From the NCBI GenBank assembly GCA_002914845.1, contig JXTC01000600.1:52738-116737 (forward strand): a stretch of DNA of 64,000 nucleotides, given 5' to 3'. Below, piece by piece: positions 35,684 to 46,939 of the stretch. Every line of letters starts with the position of its first letter. The stretch's first letter is position 1. Below the pieces are notes generated by a model. The model was not told the DNA's origin and ran no database searches. It was given only the letters and a program-made list of their open reading frames with translations. The translations under genes and the position numbers were made by a program. This DNA is from Trema orientale. Its lineage: Eukaryota; Streptophyta; Magnoliopsida; Rosales; Cannabaceae.

Positions 35684-38111
35684 TTAAGCCTCTCCATTGC
35701 GGTCGCCCCTAGTGTCGCCATCCATAGCGTTCGGGTCCTTGCCCTTAGGAGCATCAGCTACAGTGGCCACAGACATCAGGGCATTGTTGGCCTCGATCCC
35801 CATCACTTCCTCAAGAAAAGACCAGTAGACATTGGCCTCGGGGAACTGAGTCGAAACCCACAAGTGACAGTCAATGAAGCCACAGAAGTAGAGGTTTGAA
35901 AACTCTTTCAAGTTCTTGAAGTCCATGATGACTTCACCTCATGCTCTAGCAACATCAACCACCGCCTCTTTCTGGAGGTCGACCAAGTCCTTTCGCAACT
36001 AGTCCTTGGCCTCCCGAGCTCACGTCACCCTATCCTTGGCCTCCTTCTCAGTCTTTTTCTTCTCCCTGAGGGCCTTGTTACAGGTGTTCTTAGCCTCTTT
36101 TTAGAGGAGCTGGGCACCCTAGAGTTGAGTGGCAAGAGACTCAAAGAGTTGTGCGAGCTGTTAGAGCTTTAGGATCATGCAAGCCCTAAAAGGCTCATAC
36201 TCAGCGAAGAGCTAAAAAAAGAGAGAAAAAGTAATAAAGTGATGACCCCAAAGCAAAATCAAAAATAGGCAAAGGATGAGGATCTTTACCCCCGAGATGT
36301 TATGGCTGACTGAAGAGGCCAAACCAATGGTATCCAATTACTTTGAGGCTAGGAGACTAGCCTCTGGGTAACGGTGGCTAAGCTGATTGATGAAGTGGCG
36401 CAAGCAACTCTTGCCCAGGGTGGCAGGCAGGGTAAAGGGTACACCATGGTCTCCAGCGGGGCCTCAGGGGCACACTATTAGCCCGGGTCACCTTGGTGCT
36501 CACTAGGGCAGCTGGAGGAGTTGGAAGCTACGAGTTCTCACCCTATAACGGAGGCATCACATCGGCCCTTGCCCACTTAGAGGCAAATTGCTGTAGTAGG
36601 GAATCCCTTGCATGCCTCTTCAACGAAGGTGGTGGCTCGAGCAGGGTTACATAGGAAGTGTGGCTCGAGGTGGAGATATGTGAGGTGCGACAGGTGTGTC
36701 CTCGACTGGAGAACAGTCCTCTATTAGGGGACGCTCTTCTTCATCACAAGTGCAGTTTCGGTAGTGGTTAGATTTCTTTTTGGAATGATTCTCGTGGACC
36801 CTTTCCTCAAGGTGACTTGAAGAAATCATTCCTACACACATACGCTGCAAGTGGGCCTGGTGCTCGAGCTCAATAGTAGGGGCATCATGGCTTCTAAAAC
36901 AGCAGCTCTGAAAGCATCCTCTTGACCTCATCCTCGACCTCATCCTTTGGAAGGGCAGGTGGGGCAGGGGGCCATCTCCTCAGTACCAGGTTAGACTCGA
37001 GGTAGAGAAACAACCCCATTGAAGCCAATGCAGAGTTTGTTACGAGGCCCTTATAGTGGCACTCCTTCGGGTCCATCATGATGATGGTCTTCAAGTTGAA
37101 GAGCTCTTCCCTACTGAGCTCCAGGAAATGCCTCTTTTCAGATCTTCTTTTAATGCTCCAAAAGTTAACGGAAGCGCGAGCCCACCTCGAGGCAGGCTAC
37201 CAAAAAGGAACTCTGCATGGTCGTGTAGGACCAAGAACCCCCAAGCGTGCCAGTTCTTGTCTGAGGACAAGGCCTTCTTGATTATTTTGCTCTACTAGCA
37301 CTAGAGGTAGAACAATCCTATAATGTTCGGTGACCTTTGAAGTAGGAAGAGGTTTTTAAAGTCAGACACTAAAAGGTCTCGGATGCCAGCCTACCTCCAC
37401 AAGACGAAATAGCCTGTGAGTGTCCAGTACACATTGGGCAAGAGTTTTCCTAGAGCAATTCCCCACTCGACGAGGCATACACAAAGGAGAGGATGAAGAG
37501 GGAATCATAGCCCCGCCGCGAAGAAACAACTAGCCCTCGGGAGGGAGCACTTAGACACTCTCCCTTATAGATCAGCCTCATCTGCATCCCTAAAGGAACA
37601 AGGAAGTCCCTCTAGTTCCAGTTGAGCATCCTCAGGGTGACTATGCTTGCGAACCTGTCAGCCCCAAACTTGCCATCAGAGTCTGCCAAGAAAGAATTAT
37701 CTGTCTCATATCCCGAGGTCCAAGTCTCGTCCTTGCCTTTTCTATCCACCCTAGGGCTGAAGTAGAAGACCACAAGATCTCTGCTGGTTCGTGACGCTAC
37801 GCCTCAAGTTCAACCTTTTGATACACATTTGGTGATGGTGAACTGGCTTCCAGAGCATCTTGACTGGCCTTTGCTCCCAAAAGGTCGAGGTCGATGGATG
37901 CAGGCACCCGATGCCTAACCTGACTAGCCTTTACTTTCGGATGATCGAGGTCGATGGGTGCAAGCACCCAATGCCAAAACTGGGTAATTATGACCTTAGG
38001 TTCCTCCCCGTCCCAGAGCCCGATGTCCCGCAGGACGATCCTGGTGGATGAAGAAGTGTCACTATTACTAATTACCACTCCAACACCGTCATCATCTTTG
38101 TGTTCTGCCAT
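35684..38111 (-). pseudogene. Antisense reading region, Transposase_28-like, in the gypsy element
   Basis: On the strand opposite to pol, 37797-38111 opens MAEHKDDDGVGVVISNSDTS. Further down are KFGADRFASIV-type text, YFVLWR and SSDKNWHAWGFLVLHDHAEF (near 37250-37450), which resemble the SSxKxWKxxFFFV box of the Pfam Transposase_28 family, a protein known from antisense ORFs of Tat elements. A lysine/glutamate-rich, coiled-coil-like part lies near 35940-36200, and the end (35684-35926) reads FIDCHLWVSTQFPEANVYW. Its role in Tat elements is unknown. It is broken; assignment is by eye only. Confidence 0.6.
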
Positions 38112-38767
38112 AGAAGTCGTTTTGGGTTAACTAGAAGAAGGGTTGAAGGATATACTTACTCAAGATGGAGGTCGTGATTAGACAACCACTCTAAGAATGT
38201 GGATGGTGTGACGAATGGTCGTCGTAGTGTAAGAGACCAAAGGAAATAAAGCCTAAAAGTTGGAGACTTTTAGGCAAAATGGTGAAGTAAGAGCTTAAGG
38301 AAAATTGTGATAGGGGAGGAAGAAGAAGAAAAAGAAGGGAAAAGGGTATTTTTAGGACCCTATGAGCAAGTTGATCTCAGTGGTACAAATTATTTAACGG
38401 CTGAGATTAACTTGAAGTCGAAAGGTCACGTCTGAAAGTGCAAAAAACCCCAAAAAAGATCTGAACCGATCATTTCAAAACGAATGGCCAAGATCTAAAA
38501 CTTCTGCAATGATGGCGTCATCACCCCTAAGGTAGAGTGGCCACAACCTACCTGCAAGCCATGTGTCCAACTACAAGTGGGCTAGTACTGAAGCATCGTC
38601 ACATAGGAATCTCGCTCGCTCCACGAGCCCAACCAATGCGCAATACAAGGTGACATAATGACTCTTCCTGTCCTTGGGTCCTAATACTTTAAAACAAGAC
38701 CTAAGTGTATTCCAAGAAGCCCGACCGTCAAGATGAAACCTTTATACATCAGGCTTGGGGGGGCAGT

Positions 38768-39613
38768 TGTTGGGGTGGTTTCGATACATCTAAGTATAAG
38801 ACCTGAAGGCTAGTCGCAAGGCCAGAGGTGAAGCCTTGCGACCCGAGGCTGCGCCACAAGGCTCGAGGAGAAGCCTCCAGACCTAAGGTCATGCTTCAAG
38901 GCCCGGGGAGAAGCCATGTGACTCGAGGATAAGTTGCCCCTACTGTTGGGACATGTCATGATGCCTGGGAACACCACAGAAACCAAGGTTAATCCCCTTT
39001 TTTATCCAAACAATGGCCAGAGGTTGCTTTGAAGTCAGTAAATTACAGGCCATCGCTGCACTGACCTCCTCACAGCCACTCATAGCTCCCAGATTAGGGT
39101 CTACTACATTGGCAAATAGGTCAGTAGTTGAACTACTATAGTGCTAAGGGTCTCGTCGCATTTAATGTGTCTTTCTCAGCTAAGATCAAGGGCTAGGATT
39201 ACTGAACTTCTTCCTAAGACGATCTAATAGCTCTAATGTACACCCAATTGCCTATTTAAGGCTCTCAACCACCACATTGAAGGTAAGCTGAAACTGGAGT
39301 CAAAACTCTACCTTTATCTCTCCTCATTTATATTTCTCTGATGAATAGCTCTCTATCGGAGACTTTCTTTCACAAAAATTTCAATTACTAACTTAAGCTT
39401 CGGAGTCCATTTGGTAGGTACCACACTGGTGTCTAGCACCTCCCTTCCCATTACTACCTCAGGACTTCGAGGTCAGGAGAGAGACCACTTTTACGCTCTC
39501 GGGCTCAAACCTAGCCTGCAAAGAAGGAATATTTGACTTAGTCCTGAGTAATGACTGGTGACTAATTTTGCTTTCACTCTCTTATAGTATTAAGGCAAAA
39601 TTTTGCACCAACA
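38768..39613 (+). repeat. 3' LTR of the gypsy element
   Basis: 846 bp, from TGTTGGGGTGG to CACCAACA, preceded by a polypurine tract GGCTTGGGGGGGCAGT (38752-38767). It contains about 40-bp GC-rich imperfect repeats at 38810-38935, a GCCTATTTAAGGC TATA region near 39250 and a CA-rich leader. It is the fuller of the two copies. Confidence 0.85.
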
Positions 39614-40189
39614 TATGCTACAATACATTTAAAATACAAATAAGTTCTCAACATTGAAAACCAATGTAAAATTTCTTTCAAAAAAAACAACGATATAAGA
39701 AATTATCAAATAATGTTAAAACTTAGGTATATAATAAACTTGTAAATTAATTTACGAGAACTTACTATATATAAATTTATAATGATATACGTATACATGC
39801 CAGTTTGGTTAGTTGCATAAATAGAGATATAACCCAACAATAATAATATTATTAATAATAACTATATTGTTTGAATTTTGCAGTTCAAGTGATTAAGTGG
39901 TACGAAAATCATAAAATCATAATTATCGCATATACTACTGGTAAGAAAAAAGGGAAGAAACACAGTGTTAAAAGTATAAATATAATACATGGAACTATAT
40001 ATTAATAGACATGTAAGTCCTCTTTAAAAATCGTGTTGGAAAGACTAGAGAAAAATTGCAGTCGGTGAGTTTCTAAAAAAATTTATTTTTCACAGAAAAT
40101 TCTATCAACAGTTTTTCAAAGAAATAACGCATTGAAAAAATAGCCAGGGGTATTTCTATATCATAATAACATATTAGATGTATGATTGG
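39614..40189. other. AT-rich intergenic DNA right of the gypsy element
   Basis: Nothing was recognised beyond short A/T words such as AATAATAATATTATTAATAA at 39838-39860. Confidence 0.4.
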
Positions 40190-40870
40190 AAACATACCTT
40201 CTGCAGATATGAGGTCGACATAGAGAACAATTCGAACCCTAGTATATCGATTATAATATCTTTGTGTATAGTTACACGAAAGTGTGGTCTCTATGTATTA
40301 CTCAAGAAAAGATCAAATTAGAAATTTCTTATTGATTCACAAAAAAATGGCAAAATAAAATATAAACTATTCACTTATCTGTTTGAATCTTCTCTATCTA
40401 AAAAAATTAATAGAACTTCGTTATGATTTCTGTTACTTGTGAAATGGGTGTTTGGACTCTCCTATTTATAGACAATGGGAAGGAGGTCTCCATAAGGAAT
40501 CCTAACATCTCACACACCATAGTCACTTTATTGTGGGCATGTGGGCTCCTCCTTTAGTGGCCAAGATTGGAACAAATCAGGTTATTTCATTTTGGGGAGT
40601 ATCCTATTACCCGGTTTCATAATTTGTAATATTTGACTCTCTCAATTTACCTTTTTATATTCAATAATCAATCAAACATTATATTATCAGTTCCTTATAG
40701 ATTTGTTAGCATTCAATTAACCATAATTAGAATCTAATTATGCCTAAATTCATTAAATTAAATCAATTAATAATAATCACAATTAATTTTTATATAGAAA
40801 TTACCATATAAGAATAACTTAATGACCAAGCTAATCAGTTTTGTCTGGAAATTACCAAAACTGATGCCAT
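40190..40870 (-). repeat. LTR-like promoter region
   Basis: On the minus strand it holds a TCTATAAATAGGAGAG TATA box (about 40458-40473) preceded by a mixed upstream part and followed by a leader with CACCCATTTCACAAG. This layout is typical of a copia LTR. It directly follows the gag fragment at 40880-41361, but I do not see that it matches the LTR at 41435-43191, so it may belong to a different element. Host promoter is the alternative. Confidence 0.35.
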
Positions 40871-40879
40871 TCCTTCCCA

Positions 40880-41361
40880 TTGATGGCAAAAGACTCGTTA
40901 GCAATATCACATAATTTTGTATAAAAATAAGAAAGTGAATCATCCTCATCCATGCGTAATTTTTCAAATCTAGTAGTAAGAGACACGAGTTTATTACGCT
41001 TAACATCACCTGAACCTTCAAAATGAGTTTGAAGAATTTCCCACGCCTCCTTGGTAGTTTCACATGAAGATATCAACTTGATTTGCTCTATATCACACCC
41101 ATTGAAAATGGCATGTAGAGCTTTGGTGTTGTAACTTGCCAGCAAATCATCTTGAGGTGACCAATCAATTTCGGATTTCAAGGAAGTTGTTCTATTATCA
41201 GCTCTGACAACAGGATGAGACCAACCTGTGAGAATAGATCTCCAGGCTTTAATGTCAAGTGCTCTGATGAATGCTCTCATCCTGGTCTTCCAATAAGGAT
41301 AGTTGGTACCATCCAACAAGGGTGGACGTGAAATTGAACTTCCCTCAGACAAAAATGACAT
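40880..41361 (-). pseudogene. Copia gag fragment (UBN2 type)
   Basis: The reading starts MSFLSEGSSISRPPLLDGTN at 41361, then YPYWKTRMRAFIRALDIKAW, KALHAIFNGCDIEQIKLISS, TTKEAWEILQTHFEGSGDVK and YTKLCDIANESFA. This is a textbook N-terminal half of a UBN2 copia gag: substrate-sequence opener, YxxWKxRM, and CxTxKEAWE. It lies just downstream of a perfect primer site, so the start is sure. No protease or pol follows; the element is a fragment. Confidence 0.9.
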
Positions 41362-41420
41362 TTCTGCAAAAATGAATCAGAAACTTACCAAAATCTCACT
41401 AAATAAATGTTAGTGACTCT

Positions 41421-41432
41421 GCTCTGATACCA
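41421..41432 (-). other. Primer binding site, exact tRNA-iMet match
   Basis: The minus strand reads TGGTATCAGAGC, identical to the usual plant copia primer site, between the LTR (from 41435) and gag. Confidence 0.9.
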
Positions 41433-41434
41433 AT

Positions 41435-43191
41435 TAAAAGATCCAAGATTGCAGGTATACCAATTTTTTGATTTATTTTTAGAAATAAACAAATATAAAA
41501 ATTGGTTGTCGTTGTTATTGCAACAGTTAGAGGAATTCTACTGCTGTTGCAACAGTTAGTCGTATTGTTGTTGTTGCAACAATGAAGTATTAAACGTGTG
41601 CTATAGGCAAAACAATCACAATAACGAAATTAAAGNNNNNNNNNNNNNNNNNNNNNNNNNNNNNNNNNNNNNNNNNNNNNNNNNNNNNNNNNNNNNNNNN
41701 NNNNNNNNNNNNNNNNNNNNNNNNNNNNNNNNNNNNNNNNNNNNNNNNNNNNNNNNNNNNNNNNNNNNNNNNNNNNNNNNNNNNNNNNNNNNNNNNNNNN
41801 NNNNNNNNNNNNNNNNNNNNNNNNNNNNNNNNNNNNNNNNNNNNNNNNNNNNNNNNNNNNNNNNNNNNNNNNNNNNNNNNNNNNNNNNNNNNNNNNNNNN
41901 NNNNNNNNNNNNNNNNNNNNNNNNNNNNNNNNNNNNNNNNNNNNNNNNNNNNNNNNNNNNNNNNNNNNNNNNNNNNNNNNNNNNNNNNNNNNNNNNNNNN
42001 NNNNNNNNNNNNNNNNNNNNNNNNNNNTGAGGTAATAAAGAGCAAGAATCAATCTAAAAATAGAAACTTAATCAAGGAAAAATGAGATAAAATATCTCAA
42101 TCAATTAGGCCTAGCTTAGTCATGAAATTCCATCAGAAATAATCCCTATTAACCTTCTAGAAACGTTTAATAAGGAAAATTAGGCCAAATGATGCAAGAA
42201 CAAAAGGTTTCCAAAATTAGATTTTCGGCCTATGTAAATCCGTTGTGAGCAATCCTGTAAATCTGTTACAACAAGTATTTTACAACATCAGCAGACCTGT
42301 TGCAACAACTTGTTAGTTTTCTCACAACAACTTGAGTTTATTGTTTTTGCCAATTATTTGCCAACACTGGCAACACCTTGGACCTAACAAATTGTATGAT
42401 TTTAGATCCACTCAACTAAACTCTAACTATCTATGTTACATTTTCGAGTAACGTCCCATGCCACGATGATTATTTACTAATACTCCTTTATATAACAATA
42501 TTATAAAATCGTAATTATATATTTATTGGATCTTACTAACTTCTCTAATGATTATCAGTCAACATCTTTCTGATTAAATCATTGTTGATATACTTAGGCC
42601 TAAGATTTATGATCAAGTACCAAAATCTACCAAATGATGTTATTTCGCCAAATTTTATGTTGTTATTTGTAACTATATAATTCAACAAATACGTTTTACC
42701 AAACAGCAGAGAATATTGATCTCAATTGATCTCACTTATTTGTAATTCAAAAGCCATACTTGCGAATATACAATCATAACTAACTCAAGATTTAAAGTAA
42801 AACTAATAACTGCCTATGAAATTTTTTTCTATTAACATTGTCAATAGAATTTTATTTATGATCTAGTTTGATGTAAGTCTCATTATACCAGTTGACTTAA
42901 GTTGACCAAGATAAGTCAAAATATCCCAAAGTCTTCTACATCATAAATAAATTGTCCAAAGTTATTTATATTACTACATACTATTATTAATTAATTGTAA
43001 ACAACATGTATCTATGTCTTATGCAAATCTACATTGTAAACACGTAGATACATATTAATATAATTAAATGGTCATTTAATCAAATAAAATTATGCACAAA
43101 TTATTAACTAAATAATACTTTTATTTCATTAATATGAAAGTTTTTACTTAAAAACAACTGTTTTTACAACCTTCTCCTACTAATTCCAACA
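41435..43191 (-). repeat. 5' LTR of the UBN2-gag copia fragment, containing an assembly gap
   Basis: On the minus strand it would begin TGTTGGAATTAGTAGGAG at 43191 and end GGATCTTTTA next to the primer site. About 1.76 kb, including 392 N. GTTGCAACA-type words recur on both sides of the gap (41515-41585 and 42245-42350). No second copy is in the window, so the outer end is inferred from the TGTTGGAA start alone. Confidence 0.5.
41636..42027. other. Assembly gap, 392 N
   Basis: A run of 392 undetermined bases inside the LTR. Frames reported across it are meaningless. Confidence 1.
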
Positions 43192-43870
43192 CATGGGTCC
43201 TATGTGACGTCCAACCTTCATTAGTATATGGTGCAATGCATCACTTACATAATGTTAAAAATGAAATTATTCTGGATTCTTAAATTGTTGGGGCATTTTT
43301 AATTTGACCCTATTTTAAAGTTCATGGCAAAATGTGAGGAAACTTATAATTTATTTTACAAAAATAAACACTTTTAAAATGAAAAAAATCATAATTTTGA
43401 AATTACACATGCGTCCCCACTAACCAATAGACAATTCGATCACAATCAAAAAAACATGCATCTTAGTTCAAAAAATCAAATCTAATATTGAAAAAACAAG
43501 AATTGATGACGATGACTCATCTCCTTCATTTCCATGGAGATGATGATTGATGGAGAAAGTTGACGAAGAAGTTTGTGCAGCCATGATTTAATTTGGACAT
43601 TTTATATAGCGTACATAGATAAAATTAGATAAGTGACATCACATTGACTATTAGTTTTAATAAAAACTATGAATTAGAGTACCCTTTTATCACCATTAAG
43701 TCTTTAATTGACTAACGTCTGGGTATAAAAATCCCTAAATTATTGGGTTAAATTTGTTAAAGAGTGCCAAACTTTACCTTTTAACTTATTAGTTCATGAA
43801 ATCTTTCGATGTACTACCATCAATAAAAATAACGGAAATTTCAGATTTTTTCATAGAGAACAGGCATCAC
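43192..43870. other. Intergenic DNA
   Basis: No gene or element was recognised. It is AT-rich with a GATGA-rich stretch near 43505-43560. 43863-43870 (GGCATCAC) is the left target-duplication copy of the next element. Confidence 0.4.
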
Positions 43871-44520
43871 TAGAGATGTAAAGTGAGCTGGGCGGCCCAT
43901 ATTTGATAAGCCCATATAGGTTTTGTATCAGGCTTAGGCCCGGCTTACCTAAAATATGGGTCGAGATGGGCCAACCTATATTCTCATTAAGGGGCCCGAC
44001 ATGGCCCATAGGCTCAGTTCATATTTTATGCAGACTTAAGTGGACCGTGCTTATATGGGCCACAGTATAGGTATAATTTTTTTGTTGTTTTATGCTTTAA
44101 AATATCAAATATATGCTTATGTGGGTTAAAATATTGGTCTAAAACTCATTCATACTCTTAAAATTCGAATAAATTGAAAATAAACAAAAATAAGTAAATA
44201 AATAACATTAAAAGCATATAAATAAAAATATTTAATTATTTTTTTTAAAATTTTAATTAAGTAATATATTTAAAATTATATGTAGAATAACTAAATATGG
44301 GTCTAATATAGGCCGACAGAAATGTAGGTTGGATCGGGTCGGGTGGGTCGGGTCGGGTCAGACTTGTAGACCTATTACTACGGCCTGGCCCGACCTGTAC
44401 CATATGTAACAAACCGGTCCAAACTCACATTAATATGGGCCACATCAGACCAGTACAATTTTTTTTTTTTTTCCAGAATATGGACTAGACTATAAAGCCC
44501 AATCCATATTGACTTCTCCA
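43871..44520. mobile_element. hAT-like non-autonomous element, copy 1
   Basis: 650 bp, starting TAGAGATGTAAAG and ending TTGACTTCTCCA, which are inverted repeats of about 12 bp. Flanks GGCATCAC (43863-43870) and AGCATCAC (44521-44528) give an 8-bp duplication with one difference, as expected for hAT. GC-rich subterminal parts are full of GGGCC, GGCCC and GGGTCGGGTC words around an AT-rich middle. No transposase is seen. The same family recurs inverted at 53316-53914. Confidence 0.75.
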
Positions 44521-44528
44521 AGCATCAC

Positions 44529-45693
44529 TGCCTTAAAAGATATGAAATTACAGTATTGTGATCTTCAGAAGTGACGTACTTAAAAGATATAAGCAATGAC
44601 ATCATGGCACCTTGAAGCATGAAACTCATGACATTTTAAGCTCTAGCCTATATAATTTGGTATTCTTCCTGTCTATCAATCTTCATTACAAAATTAAATA
44701 AAGATACTTTTCGACGTGCCAGCTGTTAATTTCTTTTAAATCCATTTGGTTCGACGTAAAAATTCAGATACATTACTGTGCTGACATGCATGTTGTAGAC
44801 TTATGGACTAGGGACTAGGGTTAATAGATCTGCTTTTACTTTGTTTGAAAATAAATATAACTCTTTAATCTTTTGCAAAGTTTTCCAAGCCTGTTTTTTT
44901 TTTTTTATTCCACTTGAAGATTAACCGTGTGAACTACTTTAATTATTCTCTTTTCTTTAACAATGCATGCACTCTTTTCTAAAGTAGTGGTCATCCTTTG
45001 CTTTATTTGTAAAAAGAATTATTTGCTGGTGCTCTGTGAGGACGACAGAACACAATATCCGGAATAAAGGAAAGTCCAAAGAAGTAGTTAATTTTTTTAT
45101 TTTATGGAAAAAGTCGTTAAAATTTAAAGGCTTCAATAATAAAAGAAAAAAACAACGTTTCACAAAAAATAAAAAAATAAAAAGATAATGGCACTCAGGG
45201 TCCTGAATTCTTTACTTGCCAACCATATTTGGTCCCAAAAAAGCTAGATTTATAAGAATCTCTCTAAATAACAAAATTTGTGTCAATTTAGTCCTTTTTA
45301 CTAATTCCCATTAAGTTGATAACAGAAATTGAAGCCATGTGCGTGCTGCACATGACCCATATTATTAAGGTACTAAAATTAATATTTTTGAATCTCAGAA
45401 ATTATAACGATATACCCATACAATCTCTACTTTCTCCCCTTTTTCCCTCACCTTCTCCATAGACGAAACAACACAGAAATTTCCATTTTTCTTTTACTAA
45501 AATCTAACCAATCTTTTACTCTTGGTCAACCCAAATTCTCTTTATTTTCGACAAACCGACCCAACAAACCTAAAAAGCAACTTGCACATAAAGAAGGGGG
45601 GGAGGGGGAGAAGGGAAATCAAACCTTTGATTTGACCTCTGCGCTTTCATCACCTGCTGAGCAACCATGATAAATGAGTATAAATGCCAAATC
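44529..45693. other. Intergenic DNA
   Basis: No supported gene. The minus-strand frame at 44957-45163 is lysine/phenylalanine-rich and chance-like. A GGGGGGAGGGGGAG run lies at 45597-45612. AAATC at 45689-45693 is the left duplication of the next element. Confidence 0.4.
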
Positions 45694-46214
45694 TGTTTGG
45701 AGATCGATTTTGCAGAAGTGACAACACATAGCTAAAATACGAGTTGAGAAAATTTGAGTAAAATAAAAAAGATAAGGTACACAAAAGATTTAACGTGGTT
45801 CACCCAATTTAGGCTACATCCATGAACAAGGTTGTGAAGAATTTCACTATGAAAAGGAGATTACAACTCATTTCTCTCTAAATACATGGAGAGAACAAAT
45901 GAACCTCTCTCTCTCTTGAAATAGGAGAAAACACTCTCTAAACAATTTAAGAGAAAATAAGTGGGACACTAAGAGGAATTCCTAAGCTTGAATTCTCTCT
46001 TAGAAAGGAAGAAGATTTTTGAATGGGATGCAAAACAAGTGATGAAACCCCCATATTTATAGAACTTGAAAGGTGGTGTTCACTATTGTTATTACGGCGG
46101 CCTTTTTCACTGTTGCTATTACGATTGGCCTTTTTACTGTTGCTATTACGACTGGCCTTTTCACTGTTCCTATTGCGGCTAGTTGGTGAGCTGCAATTGT
46201 TGATTTATTCAACA
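45694..46214 (-). repeat. 3' LTR of the Tnt1-like element, with U3 repeats and TATA box
   Basis: On the minus strand: TGTTGAATAAATC, then about four tandem units of 27-28 bp (46186-46077) each with GGCC, GTAATAGCAACAGT or close, immediately followed by GTTCTATAAATATGG (TATA box, 46051-46065). The transcribed leader follows. The polypurine tract CTTCAAGTGGGAGAA lies at 46215-46229. Confidence 0.9.
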
Positions 46215-46335
46215 TTCTCCCACTTGAAGACTTGATTTTAATCATGTCTTCACATTTAAGAAATCTCTCTTTTCTTCGCTTGTCAATTCTTCATACTGCT
46301 TACGTATCTGCTAGGCCATATGAGGATCTACACTA

Positions 46336-46937
46336 TTAGAACTTATCAGTGTTGATTGGTTTCATTAAAGCATCTGCTAGGTTCTCTTCGGTGTAAATTT
46401 TCTTCATGTCCACACTTCCATCTTCTACTACTTCTCGAATAAAGTGATATTGAACACCTATGTGGTTTGTTCTGGAATGAACAGCTGGATTTCTTGCAAT
46501 GTGCAAGGCATCCTGACTATCACAAAATAGAGGAATCTTTTTTTGTTTGTGCCCAAGCTCCTCCAATAGCCTTTGAATCCAAATAGCTTCTTTGCAAGCT
46601 TGTGTAGCCACCATGTATTCTGCTTCTGTTTTAGATAAAGCTACAACAGTTTGCAGTTTCGAAACCCAGCTTATAGCTCCTTTTACAAGAGTAAACACAT
46701 AGACTGTCGTTTGTTAAGATCACCTGCAAAATCTAAATCAACAAATCCTCTGACAGTAAATTCTGATCCTCTGTAACGTAATGCAATATCTGAGGTTCCT
46801 TTGATGTACCTCAGAATTCTCTTCACAATATTCCAATACTCTCCACCAGGATTCATCATATATTGACCAACCGCTCCCACTGCTTGAGCAATGTTTGGTC
46901 TTGTGCATATCATAGCGAACATTAGGCTTCCCACCAC
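46336..46937 (-). pseudogene. Copia RNase H remnant (Tnt1-like element)
   Basis: 46683-46937 reads MVGSLMFAMICTRPNIAQAV, NPGGEYWNIVKRILRYIKGT and FVDLDFAGDLNKRQS. 46336-46698 reads GAISWVSKLQTVVALSKTEA, EYMVATQACKEAIWIQRLLE and ALHIARNPAVHSRTNHIGVQ, ending EENLADALMKPINTDKF. These match Tnt1-type RNase H. Confidence 0.9.
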
Positions 46938-46939
46938 TG

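Larger units (their letters stand above)
13453..39613 (+). mobile_element. Ty3/gypsy element, Tat type, split by three nested insertions
   Basis: An LTR-bounded + strand element. Both LTRs begin TGTTGGG and the 3' LTR ends CACCAACA; flanks TACGT (13448-13452) and TATGC (39614-39618) are an imperfect 5-bp duplication. In order it holds traces of gag, protease, RT, RNase H, a second RNase H with the FRASNNEAEY signature, and integrase. Gypsy order (integrase last), the extra RNase H and an antisense reading region downstream of pol together point to the Tat lineage. Three other elements sit inside it (15042-16543, 18549-28457, 29669-33564). Without them it would be roughly 10.8 kb. It is broken in many places and older than its insertions. 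Confidence 0.85.

Noticed and set aside
40190-40870. Host gene promoter for the gag frame at 40880-41361
   Set aside because: The TATA box lies downstream of that gag on the same strand, so it cannot drive it; an LTR-like origin is more likely.
41590-42052. Three frames across the N run
   Set aside because: They consist almost wholly of undetermined bases.
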